From positions 89,991,052-90,055,051 of the forward strand of contig OZ024935.1 of NCBI GenBank assembly GCA_964017235.1: a stretch of DNA of 64,000 nucleotides. Reading direction: 5' to 3'. Shown piece after piece: positions 36,804-48,201 of this stretch. The DNA comes from Sabellastarte sp. h YS-2021. Its lineage: Eukaryota > Annelida > Polychaeta > Sabellida > Sabellidae. Position 1 is the stretch's first letter, and each line of letters begins with the position of its first letter. The notes beneath the pieces were generated by a model that was given only the letters and a program-made list of their open reading frames with translations, did no database searches and was not told the DNA's origin. The position numbers and the translations under genes were made by a program.

Positions 36804-37815
36804 TACTAATTACAGTTACTATACTTTGTCTTTAGGCAACAGAAGGCTGAAGAACTTGGCTACAAAGGCTTCCTCCAGGCTTCAGGGGGCCTTCAGACCT
36901 TCCACTGCACGAGCATACACCACAATGTTTAGAACGTTTATGTGTTTCTGTGTGTATCTTAATCTGAATGTAAAGAATCTGGATGTCCATGGCATCCTGG
37001 CCTTTATGGAGTGTTTGCATGTGAACCAGGTGTCTGTTAACATGATATCCAATTATCTGTCTGCTATTAGGGCCAAATTGGTGGTCCTGGGTTTGAATCC
37101 CTCTGCGCTGGATCATAAGAAAGTTAACTATTATATCAGGGCTTTGAAGTTAAACAGACCAATGAGTGTCACCACCCATAATATAATCACCCTGGATATG
37201 CTTTTGAAGATAGTACATCAATGTGACCTTTTATATATGGGGGCAGTTTTTAAAGCAGTATTTTTAGTGGCCTTCTTTGGGTTTTTCAGGCTCTCAAATT
37301 TGGCCCCTCACTCTTTCATGGCGTTTGACTTTACTAGACATCTGGCTGGGGGGGATATTTTTTTCGAAAAGAATATGGTAAAGATTTTGGTGAAATGGTC
37401 TAAGACCATTCAGACCAGAGACCACATCAAGGTTATTACTCTGCCTCGTCTGGTCGGTAATGCTTTGTGTCCTTATATGGCCTTGAAGGCCCTGTTTAAG
37501 TTGTATAATCCATCACAGAATGCTCCACTCTTTCAATATAAATATTCTCGGGACTGGAAGGTTTTGATTGATTCTAAAATTAGAAAGGTTCTGTCTTTGA
37601 TTAATAAAAAATTGCACCTTTCACCTCATTTTTTCACCTTCCATGCCTTCCGGCGTTCAGGTGCATCCCTTGCTTTTAATGCTAATGTCCCTATACAGGA
37701 GATCAAGGTCCAGGGCACCTGGACGTTGGATTGTGTGTGGAGGTACATTTACAATGACTCTACTCGTTCGTCTGAAGTCGCCATTGCTTTTCAAAAAATG
37801 CTTCAAAAATCATAA
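36790..37815 (+). CDS. Tyrosine recombinase (YR integrase)
   Basis: 341 residues from the ATG at 36790, overlapping the RT/RNase H stop by 14 nt. The frame is +1 relative to RT, so a -1 slip cannot reach it; it would need stop-restart, a separate RNA or splicing. About residues 29-125 form the helical core-binding (SAM-like) domain, with the familiar STARAYTTMFRTF start. The catalytic domain has Arg I in FFGFFRLSN (R167), a beta-hairpin Lys in KWSKT (K205), the HxxR box in HAFRRSG (H285, R288), a Trp at the usual second His/Trp position (GTW, W311), and the nucleophile Tyr in WRYIY (most likely Y319). It should recombine a circular or looped DNA copy into the genome by strand exchange, which fits the absence of target duplication here. 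The full catalytic set is present, so the enzyme may be active. Confidence 0.93.
   Translation: MLKYNTNYSYYTLSLGNRRLKNLATKASSRLQGAFRPSTARAYTTMFRTFMCFCVYLNLNVKNLDVHGILAFMECLHVNQVSVNMISNYLSAIRAKLVVLGLNPSALDHKKVNYYIRALKLNRPMSVTTHNIITLDMLLKIVHQCDLLYMGAVFKAVFLVAFFGFFRLSNLAPHSFMAFDFTRHLAGGDIFFEKNMVKILVKWSKTIQTRDHIKVITLPRLVGNALCPYMALKALFKLYNPSQNAPLFQYKYSRDWKVLIDSKIRKVLSLINKKLHLSPHFFTFHAFRRSGASLAFNANVPIQEIKVQGTWTLDCVWRYIYNDSTRSSEVAIAFQKMLQKS
36804..36835 (+). promoter_or_regulatory. Candidate branch point and 3' splice site for the YR ORF
   Basis: TACTAAT (36804-36810) is one base from the ideal branch-point heptamer. A T-rich run and TCTTTAG|G follow, ending at 36835. The acceptor cuts a recombinase glycine codon after its first base. 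Joined to the donor at 34093, the removed piece is 2742 bp, a multiple of three, and the phases match, so Gag would read straight into the recombinase. The recombinase residues lost (about 15 at the N-terminus) lie before its conserved domain. Confidence 0.5.
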
Positions 37816-37959
37816 TGTTAATAAATGCTAGGTTTGGGTTTGGGGTTGTTCAATAATATTATATTGCCTATCAATTCATGAAATACTTTTTTCACTGTTG
37901 TTTTTGGAGCCTTTCAGTCTGACTCTAACTTCCTCCAAATTCCACCTTTAGTTTATGTG

Positions 37960-38140
37960 TGACCTTGTTTGACCTTAACTTTACTATTTTGACCTTTGAC
38001 CTTTGCCAAGGTCACCTCTAATTCTATCTAATCTATTTCTGGTCACACTGTTTATTTAGGTCAGTGATGGTGACCTGAACTCACTTGACCTTTGTAGGGT
38101 CAAGAATTTTGACCTTCAATTTTTCATTTCTTCAAGGTCA
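37960..38140. promoter_or_regulatory. Cluster of TGACCT/AGGTCA half-sites
   Basis: Ten exact hexamers occur within 181 bp: TGACCT at 37960, 37970, 37990, 37997, 38071, 38086 and 38110, and AGGTCA at 38009, 38058 and 38135. The pair at 37960/37970 is a direct repeat with a 4-bp spacer (DR4), and 37990/37997 is a perfect DR1. These are nuclear-receptor half-site arrangements. They may equally be a worn TGACCTT microsatellite of a kind frequent in bivalve DNA. Confidence 0.6.
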
Positions 38141-38306
38141 GACTGACTGGCTCGGTTAACTGTGTGTTTGAAGTTGAAATCTGTTGTGCCATTTATGTAT
38201 TCATGATTTGGATTTATGATTGTATTTATCTTCATGGGAAATGTAAATATGATTAGATGTGATAAATGTATTTACACATGTTAAAGAAATCACATATATT
38301 ATTATT

Positions 38307-38312
38307 AATAAA
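38307..38312 (+). terminator. Poly(A) signal near the right end
   Basis: AATAAA about 52 bp before the right boundary, followed by a GT-rich tract (GTGTGTC, TGTGTTGGGG) like a downstream cleavage element. This would end the transcript very close to the element end. A second AATAAA at 37820 lies just after the recombinase stop. Confidence 0.55.
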
Positions 38313-41300
38313 CTGAGTACCCGCTGTGTGTCTTTACTGTGTTGGGGAATGTTGGGGGGACTGTGATCAGAAATGAGGACATTTTAGGCACATTTGGAGC
38401 AGTGACTACTGGTGTGGTATATAGGCCCCAGGAGGCCTGTAATTCGCCTTCTGGGGGGTGCCTTAAGATTTGCTCATATTTTGACCAATAAGGCAGAAGT
38501 GAGGCTGTAAACCATATTTTTTGGCGAGAGTGGGCACCACTAAAAGAGAAATAAGTAGTGTATTCATTAAGAAATACATACCAAGCTCAAAATACATGTA
38601 TTGGGAGTGCATGTAGCGAGGGTACCATCAACAAGAAAATCAGCTCAAAACACCCCTTAAATGGGTTGGATCTGGTTCAGATTTTCACAGGAAACTCAGT
38701 TTCCACCATAGAATTAAATTGCATTTGTCTGACAAACTCGAGGGCCATATTTGGAATTTCAGTTTTTCGGGGTGTGGACCTGGTCTGCCCCCCCTCATGA
38801 GGGGTAATTTCAGGTATATCATATTGTGGTCAATCTGGAGCACTTATGGAATTTCAGACATGTTTTGATCAGAAATGAGGACATTTTAGGCACATTTGGA
38901 GCATTACATGTCTGAACACAAATTATTTAACCCGAATATTGCTGTTAAAATGGTGTAAAATACATGTAAATCAGCCCAAATGAGTAGTAAATGTTGGTCT
39001 ATAATTCTGAAATTTGGCAAGAAAATAGTCTGTAACCCACTAAATCTGACTGCATAGGTTTTAGAATTACATCCAGTATAGCAGTGACTACTGGTGTGGT
39101 ATATAGGCCCCAGGAGGCCTGTAATTCGCCTTCTGGGGGGTGCCTTAAGATTTGCTCATATTTTGACCAATAAGGCAGAAGTGAGGCTGTAAACCATATT
39201 TTTGGCGAGAGTGGGCACCACTAAAAGAGAAATAAGTAGTGTATTCATTAAGAAATACATACCAAGCTCAAAATACATGTATTGGGAGTGCATGTAGCGA
39301 GGGTACCATCAACAAGAAAATCAGCTCAAAACACCCCTTAAATGGGTTGGATCTGGTTCAGATTTTCACAGGAAACTCAGTTTCCACCATAGAATTAAAT
39401 TGCACTTGTCTGACAAACTCGAGGGCCATATTTGGAATTTCAGTTTTTCGGGGTGTGGACCTGGTCTGCCCCCCCTCATGAGGGGTAATTTCAGGTATAT
39501 CATATTGTGGTCAATCTGGAGCACTTATGGAATTTCAGACATGTTTTGATCAGAAATGAGGACATTTTAGGCACATTTGGAGCAGTGACTACTGGTGTGG
39601 TATATAGGCCCCAGGAGGCCTGTAATTCGCCTTCTGGGGGGTGCCTTAAGATTTGCTCATATTTTGACCAATAAGGCAGAAGTGAGGCTGTAAACCATAT
39701 TTTTTGGCGAGAGTGGGCACCACTAAAAGAGAAATAAGTAGTGTATTCATTAAGAAATACATACCAAGCTCAAAATACATGTATTGGGAGTGCATGTAGC
39801 GAGGGTACCATCAACAAGAAAATCAGCTCAAAACACCCCTTAAATGGGTTGGATCTGGTTCAGATTTTCACAGGAAACTCAGTTTCCACCATAGAATTAA
39901 ATTGCATTTGTCTGACAAACTCGAGGGCCATATTTGGAATTTCAGTTTTTCGGGGTGTGGACCTGGTCTGCCCCCCCTCATGAGGGGTAATTTCAGGTAT
40001 ATCATATTGTGGTCAATCTGGAGCACTTATGGAATTTCAGACATGTTTTGATCAGAAATGAGGACATTTTAGGCACATTTGGAGCATTACATGTCTGAAC
40101 ACAAATTATTTAACCCGAATATTGCTGTTAAAATGTTGTAAAATACATGTAAATCAGCCCAAATGAGTAGTAAATGTTGGTCTATAATTCTGAAATTTGG
40201 CAAGAAAATAGTCTGTCACCCACTAAATCTGACTGCATAGGTTTTAGAATTACATCCAGTATAGCAGTGACTACTGGTGTGGTATATAGGCCCCAGGAGG
40301 CCTGTAATTCGCCTTCTGGGGGGTGCCTTAAGATTTGCTCATATTTTGACCAATAAGGCAGAAGTGAGGCTGTAAACCATATTTTTGGCGAGAGTGGGCA
40401 CCACTAAAAGAGAAATAAGTAGTGTATTCATTAAGAAATACATACCAAGCTCAAAATACATGTATTGGGAGTGCATGTAGCGAGGGTACCATCAACAAGA
40501 AAATCAGCTCAAAACACCCCTTAAATGGGTTGGATCTGGTTCAGATTTTCACAGGAAACTCAGTTTCCACCATAGAATTAAATTGCACTTGTCTGACAAA
40601 CTCGAGGGCCATATTTGGAATTTCAGTTTTTCGGGGTGTGGACCTGGTCTGCCCCCCCTCATGAGGGGTAATTTCAGGTATATCATATTGTGGTCAATCT
40701 GGAGCACTTATGGAATTTCAGACATGTTTTGATCAGAAATGAGGACATTTTAGGCACATTTGGAGCAGTGACTACTGGTGTGGTATATAGGCCCCAGGAG
40801 GCCTGTAATTCGCCTTCTGGGGGGTGCCTTAAGATTTGCTCATATTTTGACCAATAAGGCAGAAGTGAGGCTGTAAACCATATTTTTTGGCGAGAGTGGG
40901 CACCACTAAAAGAGAAATAAGTAGTGTATTCATTAAGAAATACATACCAAGCTCAAAATACATGTATTGGGAGTGCATGTAGCGAGGGTACCATCAACAA
41001 GAAAATCAGCTCAAAACACCCCTTAAATGGGTTGGATCTGGTTCAGATTTTCACAGGAAACTCAGTTTCCACCATAGAATTAAATTGCATTTGTCTGACA
41101 AACTCGAGGGCCATATTTGGAATTTCAGTTTTTCGGGGTGTGGACCTGGTCTGCCCCCCCTCATGAGGGGTAATTTCAGGTATATCATATTGTGGTCAAT
41201 CTGGAGCACTTATGGAATTTCAGACATGTTTTGATCAGAAATGAGGACATTTTAGGCACATTTGGAGCATTACATGTCTGAACACAAATTATTTAACCCG

Positions 41301-44300
41301 AATATTGCTGTTAAAATGGTGTAAAATACATGTAAATCAGCCCAAATGAGTAGTAAATGTTGGTCTATAATTCTGAAATTTGGCAAGAAAATAGTCTGTA
41401 ACCCACTAAATCTGACTGCATAGGTTTTAGAATTACATCCAGTATAGCAGTGACTACTGGTGTGGTATATAGGCCCCAGGAGGCCTGTAATTCGCCTTCT
41501 GGGGGGTGCCTTAAGATTTGCTCATATTTTGACCAATAAGGCAGAAGTGAGGCTGTAAACCATATTTTTGGCGAGAGTGGGCACCACTAAAAGAGAAATA
41601 AGTAGTGTATTCATTAAGAAATACATACCAAGCTCAAAATACATGTATTGGGAGTGCATGTAGCGAGGGTACCATCAACAAGAAAATCAGCTCAAAACAC
41701 CCCTTAAATGGGTTGGATCTGGTTCAGATTTTCACAGGAAACTCAGTTTCCACCATAGAATTAAATTGCATTTGTCTGACAAACTCGAGGGCCATATTTG
41801 GAATTTCAGTTTTTCGGGGTGTGGACCTGGTCTGCCCCCCCTCATGAGGGGTAATTTCAGGTATATCATATTGTGGTCAATCTGGAGCACTTATGGAATT
41901 TCAGACATGTTTTGATCAGAAATGAGGACATTTTAGGCACATTTGGAGCAGTGACTACTGGTGTGGTATATAGGCCCCAGGAGGCCTGTAATTCGCCTTC
42001 TGGGGGGTGCCTTAAGATTTGCTCATATTTTGACCAATAAGGCAGAAGTGAGGCTGTAAACCATATTTTTTGGCGAGAGTGGGCACCACTAAAAGAGAAA
42101 TAAGTAGTGTATTCATTAAGAAATACATACCAAGCTCAAAATACATGTATTGGGAGTGCATGTAGCGAGGGTACCATCAACAAGAAAATCAGCTCAAAAC
42201 ACCCCTTAAATGGGTTGGATCTGGTTCAGATTTTCACAGGAAAATCAGTTTCCACCATAGAATTAAATTGCATTTGTCTGACAAACTCGAGGGCCATATT
42301 TGGAATTTCAGTTTTTCGGGGTGTGGACCTGGTCTGCCCCCCCTCATGAGGGGTAATTTCAGGTATATCATATTGTGGTCAATCTGGAGCACTTATGGAA
42401 TTTCAGACATGTTTTGATCAGAAATGAGGACATTTTAGGCACATTTGGAGCATTACATGTCTGAACACAAATTATTTAACCCGAATATTGCTGTTAAAAT
42501 GGTGTAAAATACATGTAAATCAGCCCAAATGAGTAGTAAATGTTGGTCTATAATTCTGAAATTTGGCAAGAAAATAGTCTGTAACCCACTAAATCTGACT
42601 GCATAGGTTTTAGAATTACATCCAGTATAGCAGTGACTACTGGTGTGGTATATAGGCCCCAGGAGGCCTGTAATTCGCCTTCTGGGGGGTGCCTTAAGAT
42701 TTGCTCATATTTTGACCAATAAGGCAGAAGTGAGGCTGTAAACCATATTTTTGGCGAGAGTGGGCACCACTAAAAGAGAAATAAGTAGTGTATTCATTAA
42801 GAAATACATACCAAGCTCAAAATACATGTATTGGGAGTGCATGTAGCGAGGGTACCATCAACAAGAAAATCAGCTCAAAACACCCCTTAAATGGGTTGGA
42901 TCTGGTTCAGATTTTCACAGGAAACTCAGTTTCCACCATAGAATTAAATTGCACTTGTCTGACAAACTCGAGGGCCATATTTGGAATTTCAGTTTTTCGG
43001 GGTGTGGACCTGGTCTGCCCCCCCTCATGAGGGGTAATTTCAGGTATATCATATTGTGGTCAATCTGGAGCACTTATGGAATTTCAGACATGTTTTGATC
43101 AGAAATGAGGACATTTTAGGCACATTTGGAGCAGTGACTACTGGTGTGGTATATAGGCCCCAGGAGGCCTGTAATTCGCCTTCTGGGGGGTGCCTTAAGA
43201 TTTGCTCATATTTTGACCAATAAGGCAGAAGTGAGGCTGTAAACCATATTTTTTGGCGAGAGTGGGCACCACTAAAAGAGAAATAAGTAGTGTATTCATT
43301 AAGAAATACATACCAAGCTCAAAATACATGTATTGGGAGTGCATGTAGCGAGGGTACCATCAACAAGAAAATCAGCTCAAAACACCCCTTAAATGGGTTG
43401 GATCTGGTTCAGATTTTCACAGGAAACTCAGTTTCCACCATAGAATTAAATTGCATTTGTCTGACAAACTCGAGGGCCATATTTGGAATTTCAGTTTTTC
43501 GGGGTGTGGACCTGGTCTGCCCCCCCTCATGAGGGGTAATTTCAGGTATATCATATTGTGGTCAATCTGGAGCACTTATGGAATTTCAGACATGTTTTGA
43601 TCAGAAATGAGGACATTTTAGGCACATTTGGAGCATTACATGTCTGAACACAAATTATTTAACCCGAATATTGCTGTTAAAATGGTGTAAAATACATGTA
43701 AATCAGCCCAAATGAGTAGTAAATGTTGGTCTATAATTCTGAAATTTGGCAAGAAAATAGTCTGTAACCCACTAAATCTGACTGCATAGGTTTTAGAATT
43801 ACATCCAGTATAGCAGTGACTACTGGTGTGGTATATAGGCCCCAGGAGGCCTGTAATTCGCCTTCTGGGGGGTGCCTTAAGATTTGCTCATATTTTGACC
43901 AATAAGGCAGAAGTGAGGCTGTAAACCATATTTTTTGGCGAGAGTGGGCACCACTAAAAGAGAAATAAGTAGTGTATTCATTAAGAAATACATACCAAGC
44001 TCAAAATACATGTATTGGGAGTGCATGTAGCGAGGGTACCATCAACAAGAAAATCAGCTCAAAACACCCCTTAAATGGGTTGGATCTGGTTCAGATTTTC
44101 ACAGGAAACTCAGTTTCCACCATAGAATTAAATTGCATTTGTCTGACAAACTCGAGGGCCATATTTGGAATTTCAGTTTTTCGGGGTGTGGACCTGGTCT
44201 GCCCCCCCTCATGAGGGGTAATTTCAGGTATATCATATTGTGGTCAATCTGGAGCACTTATGGAATTTCAGACATGTTTTGATCAGAAATGAGGACATTT

Positions 44301-47300
44301 TAGGCACATTTGGAGCATTACATGTCTGAACACAAATTATTTAACCCGAATATTGCTGTTAAAATGGTGTAAAATACATGTAAATCAGCCCAAATGAGTA
44401 GTAAATGTTGGTCTATAATTCTGAAATTTGGCAAGAAAATAGTCTGTAACCCACTAAATCTGACTGCATAGGTTTTAGAATTACATCCAGTATAGCAGTG
44501 ACTACTGGTGTGGTATATAGGCCCCAGGAGGCCTGTAATTCGCCTTCTGGGGGGTGCCTTAAGATTTGCTCATATTTTGACCAATAAGGCAGAAGTGAGG
44601 CTGTAAACCATATTTTTGGCGAGAGTGGGCACCACTAAAAGAGAAATAAGTAGTGTATTCATTAAGAAATACATACCAAGCTCAAAATACATGTATTGGG
44701 AGTGCATGTAGCGAGGGTACCATCAACAAGAAAATCAGCTCAAAACACCCCTTAAATGGGTTGGATCTGGTTCAGATTTTCACAGGAAACTCAGTTTCCA
44801 CCATAGAATTAAATTGCATTTGTCTGACAAACTCGAGGGCCATATTTGGAATTTCAGTTTTTCGGGGTGTGGACCTGGTCTGCCCCCCCTCATGAGGGGT
44901 AATTTCAGGTATATCATATTGTGGTCAATCTGGAGCACTTATGGAATTTCAGACATGTTTTGATCAGAAATGAGGACATTTTAGGCACATTTGGAGCATT
45001 ACATGTCTGAACACAAATTATTTAACCCGAATATTGCTGTTAAAATGGTGTAAAATACATGTAAATCAGCCCAAATGAGTAGTAAATGTTGGTCTATAAT
45101 TCTGAAATTTGGCAAGAAAATAGTCTGTAACCCACTAAATCTGACTGCATAGGTTTTAGAATTACATCCAGTATAGCAGTGACTACTGGTGTGGTATATA
45201 GGCCCCAGGAGGCCTGTAATTCGCCTTCTGGGGGGTGCCTTAAGATTTGCTCATATTTTGACCAATAAGGCAGAAGTGAGGCTGTAAACCATATTTTTGG
45301 CGAGAGTGGGCACCACTAAAAGAGAAATAAGTAGTGTATTCATTAAGAAATACATACCAAGCTCAAAATACATGTATTGGGAGTGCATGTAGCGAGGGTA
45401 CCATCAACAAGAAAATCAGCTCAAAACACCCCTTAAATGGGTTGGATCTGGTTCAGATTTTCACAGGAAACTCAGTTTCCACCATAGAATTAAATTGCAT
45501 TTGTCTGACAAACTCGAGGGCCATATTTGGAATTTCAGTTTTTCGGGGTGTGGACCTGGTCTGCCCCCCCTCATGAGGGGTAATTTCAGGTATATCATAT
45601 TGTGGTCAATCTGGAGCACTTATGGAATTTCAGACATGTTTTGATCAGAAATGAGGACATTTTAGGCACATTTGGAGCAGTGACTACTGGTGTGGTATAT
45701 AGGCCCCAGGAGGCCTGTAATTCGCCTTCTGGGGGGTGCCTTAAGATTTGCTCATATTTTGACCAATAAGGCAGAAGTGAGGCTGTAAACCATATTTTTT
45801 GGCGAGAGTGGGCACCACTAAAAGAGAAATAAGTAGTGTATTCATTAAGAAATACATACCAAGCTCAAAATACATGTATTGGGAGTGCATGTAGCGAGGG
45901 TACCATCAACAAGAAAATCAGCTCAAAACACCCCTTAAATGGGTTGGATCTGGTTCAGATTTTCACAGGAAAATCAGTTTCCACCATAGAATTAAATTGC
46001 ATTTGTCTGACAAACTCGAGGGCCATATTTGGAATTTCAGTTTTTCGGGGTGTGGACCTGGTCTGCCCCCCCTCATGAGGGGTAATTTCAGGTATATCAT
46101 ATTGTGGTCAATCTGGAGCACTTATGGAATTTCAGACATGTTTTGATCAGAAATGAGGACATTTTAGGCACATTTGGAGCATTACATGTCTGAACACAAA
46201 TTATTTAACCCGAATATTGCTGTTAAAATGGTGTAAAATACATGTAAATCAGCCCAAATGAGTAGTAAATGTTGGTCTATAATTCTGAAATTTGGCAAGA
46301 AAATAGTCTGTAACCCACTAAATCTGACTGCATAGGTTTTAGAATTACATCCAGTATAGCAGTGACTACTGGTGTGGTATATAGGCCCCAGGAGGCCTGT
46401 AATTCGCCTTCTGGGGGGTGCCTTAAGATTTGCTCATATTTTGACCAATAAGGCAGAAGTGAGGCTGTAAACCATATTTTTGGCGAGAGTGGGCACCACT
46501 AAAAGAGAAATAAGTAGTGTATTCATTAAGAAATACATACCAAGCTCAAAATACATGTATTGGGAGTGCATGTAGCGAGGGTACCATCAACAAGAAAATC
46601 AGCTCAAAACACCCCTTAAATGGGTTGGATCTGGTTCAGATTTTCACAGGAAACTCAGTTTCCACCATAGAATTAAATTGCACTTGTCTGACAAACTCGA
46701 GGGCCATATTTGGAATTTCAGTTTTTCGGGGTGTGGACCTGGTCTGCCCCCCCTCATGAGGGGTAATTTCAGGTATATCATATTGTGGTCAATCTGGAGC
46801 ACTTATGGAATTTCAGACATGTTTTGATCAGAAATGAGGACATTTTAGGCACATTTGGAGCAGTGACTACTGGTGTGGTATATAGGCCCCAGGAGGCCTG
46901 TAATTCGCCTTCTGGGGGGTGCCTTAAGATTTGCTCATATTTTGACCAATAAGGCAGAAGTGAGGCTGTAAACCATATTTTTTGGCGAGAGTGGGCACCA
47001 CTAAAAGAGAAATAAGTAGTGTATTCATTAAGAAATACATACCAAGCTCAAAATACATGTATTGGGAGTGCATGTAGCGAGGGTACCATCAACAAGAAAA
47101 TCAGCTCAAAACACCCCTTAAATGGGTTGGATCTGGTTCAGATTTTCACAGGAAACTCAGTTTCCACCATAGAATTAAATTGCATTTGTCTGACAAACTC
47201 GAGGGCCATATTTGGAATTTCAGTTTTTCGGGGTGTGGACCTGGTCTGCCCCCCCTCATGAGGGGTAATTTCAGGTATATCATATTGTGGTCAATCTGGA

Positions 47301-48201
47301 GCACTTATGGAATTTCAGACATGTTTTGATCAGAAATGAGGACATTTTAGGCACATTTGGAGCATTACATGTCTGAACACAAATTATTTAACCCGAATAT
47401 TGCTGTTAAAATGGTGTAAAATACATGTAAATCAGCCCAAATGAGTAGTAAATGTTGGTCTATAATTCTGAAATTTGGCAAGAAAATAGTCTGTAACCCA
47501 CTAAATCTGACTGCATAGGTTTTAGAATTACATCCAGTATAGCAGTGACTACTGGTGTGGTATATAGGCCCCAGGAGGCCTGTAATTCGCCTTCTGGGGG
47601 GTGCCTTAAGATTTGCTCATATTTTGACCAATAAGGCAGAAGTGAGGCTGTAAACCATATTTTTGGCGAGAGTGGGCACCACTAAAAGAGAAATAAGTAG
47701 TGTATTCATTAAGAAATACATACCAAGCTCAAAATACATGTATTGGGAGTGCATGTAGCGAGGGTACCATCAACAAGAAAATCAGCTCAAAACACCCCTT
47801 AAATGGGTTGGATCTGGTTCAGATTTTCACAGGAAACTCAGTTTCCACCATAGAATTAAATTGCATTTGTCTGACAAACTCGAGGGCCATATTTGGAATT
47901 TCAGTTTTTCGGGGTGTGGACCTGGTCTGCCCCCCCTCATGAGGGGTAATTTCAGGTATATCATATTGTGGTCAATCTGGAGCACTTATGGAATTTCAGA
48001 CATGTTTTGATCAGAAATGAGGACATTTTAGGCACATTTGGAGCAGTGACTACTGGTGTGGTATATAGGCCCCAGGAGGCCTGTAATTCGCCTTCTGGGG
48101 GGTGCCTTAAGATTTGCTCATATTTTGACCAATAAGGCAGAAGTGAGGCTGTAAACCATATTTTTTGGCGAGAGTGGGCACCACTAAAAGAGAAATAAGT
48201 A

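Larger units (their letters stand above)
32246..38364 (+). mobile_element. YR (DIRS-order) retrotransposon, apparently full length
   Basis: The satellite stops after GACATGTTTT (32245) and resumes with GATCAGAAAT (38365). The spacing from the last unit start (31937) to the next (38558), minus 6119 bp, is exactly 502. The insertion therefore made no target duplication or deletion. One T at the junction is ambiguous (32245 or 38364). Lack of target-site duplication is a hallmark of tyrosine-recombinase retrotransposons, as opposed to integrase or APE elements. Inside, in order and on one strand, are Gag-like, RT/RNase H and YR frames, all open. No methyltransferase-like domain follows RNase H, and there is no aspartic protease or DDE integrase. 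That is closer to Ngaro-type than to classical DIRS1 content, but I cannot see the split direct repeats of Ngaro nor clear inverted terminal repeats, so the subfamily is left open. Confidence 0.94.
37816..38364 (+). other. 3' noncoding tail of the retrotransposon
   Basis: 549 bp without a coding frame. It starts with an early AATAAA (37820-37825), then a TGACCT-rich stretch (37960-38140), an AT-rich stretch, a late AATAAA (38307-38312), and a GT/G-rich end that reaches the right boundary. It should hold the right-end signals for replication and recombination. I could not recognise split direct repeats or an internal complementary region in it. Confidence 0.75.

Noticed and set aside
32241-38370. 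Target-site duplication or LTRs around the element
   Set aside because: The junction arithmetic leaves zero duplicated bases, and I see no long direct terminal repeats. This fits a YR element rather than an LTR retrotransposon with DDE integrase.
40174-40356. 60-codon frame in some 180-bp modules (also near 58278, 59461, 60644 and 61827)
   Set aside because: It appears only where GTAACCC has become GTCACCC, removing a stop. There is no conserved protein signal.
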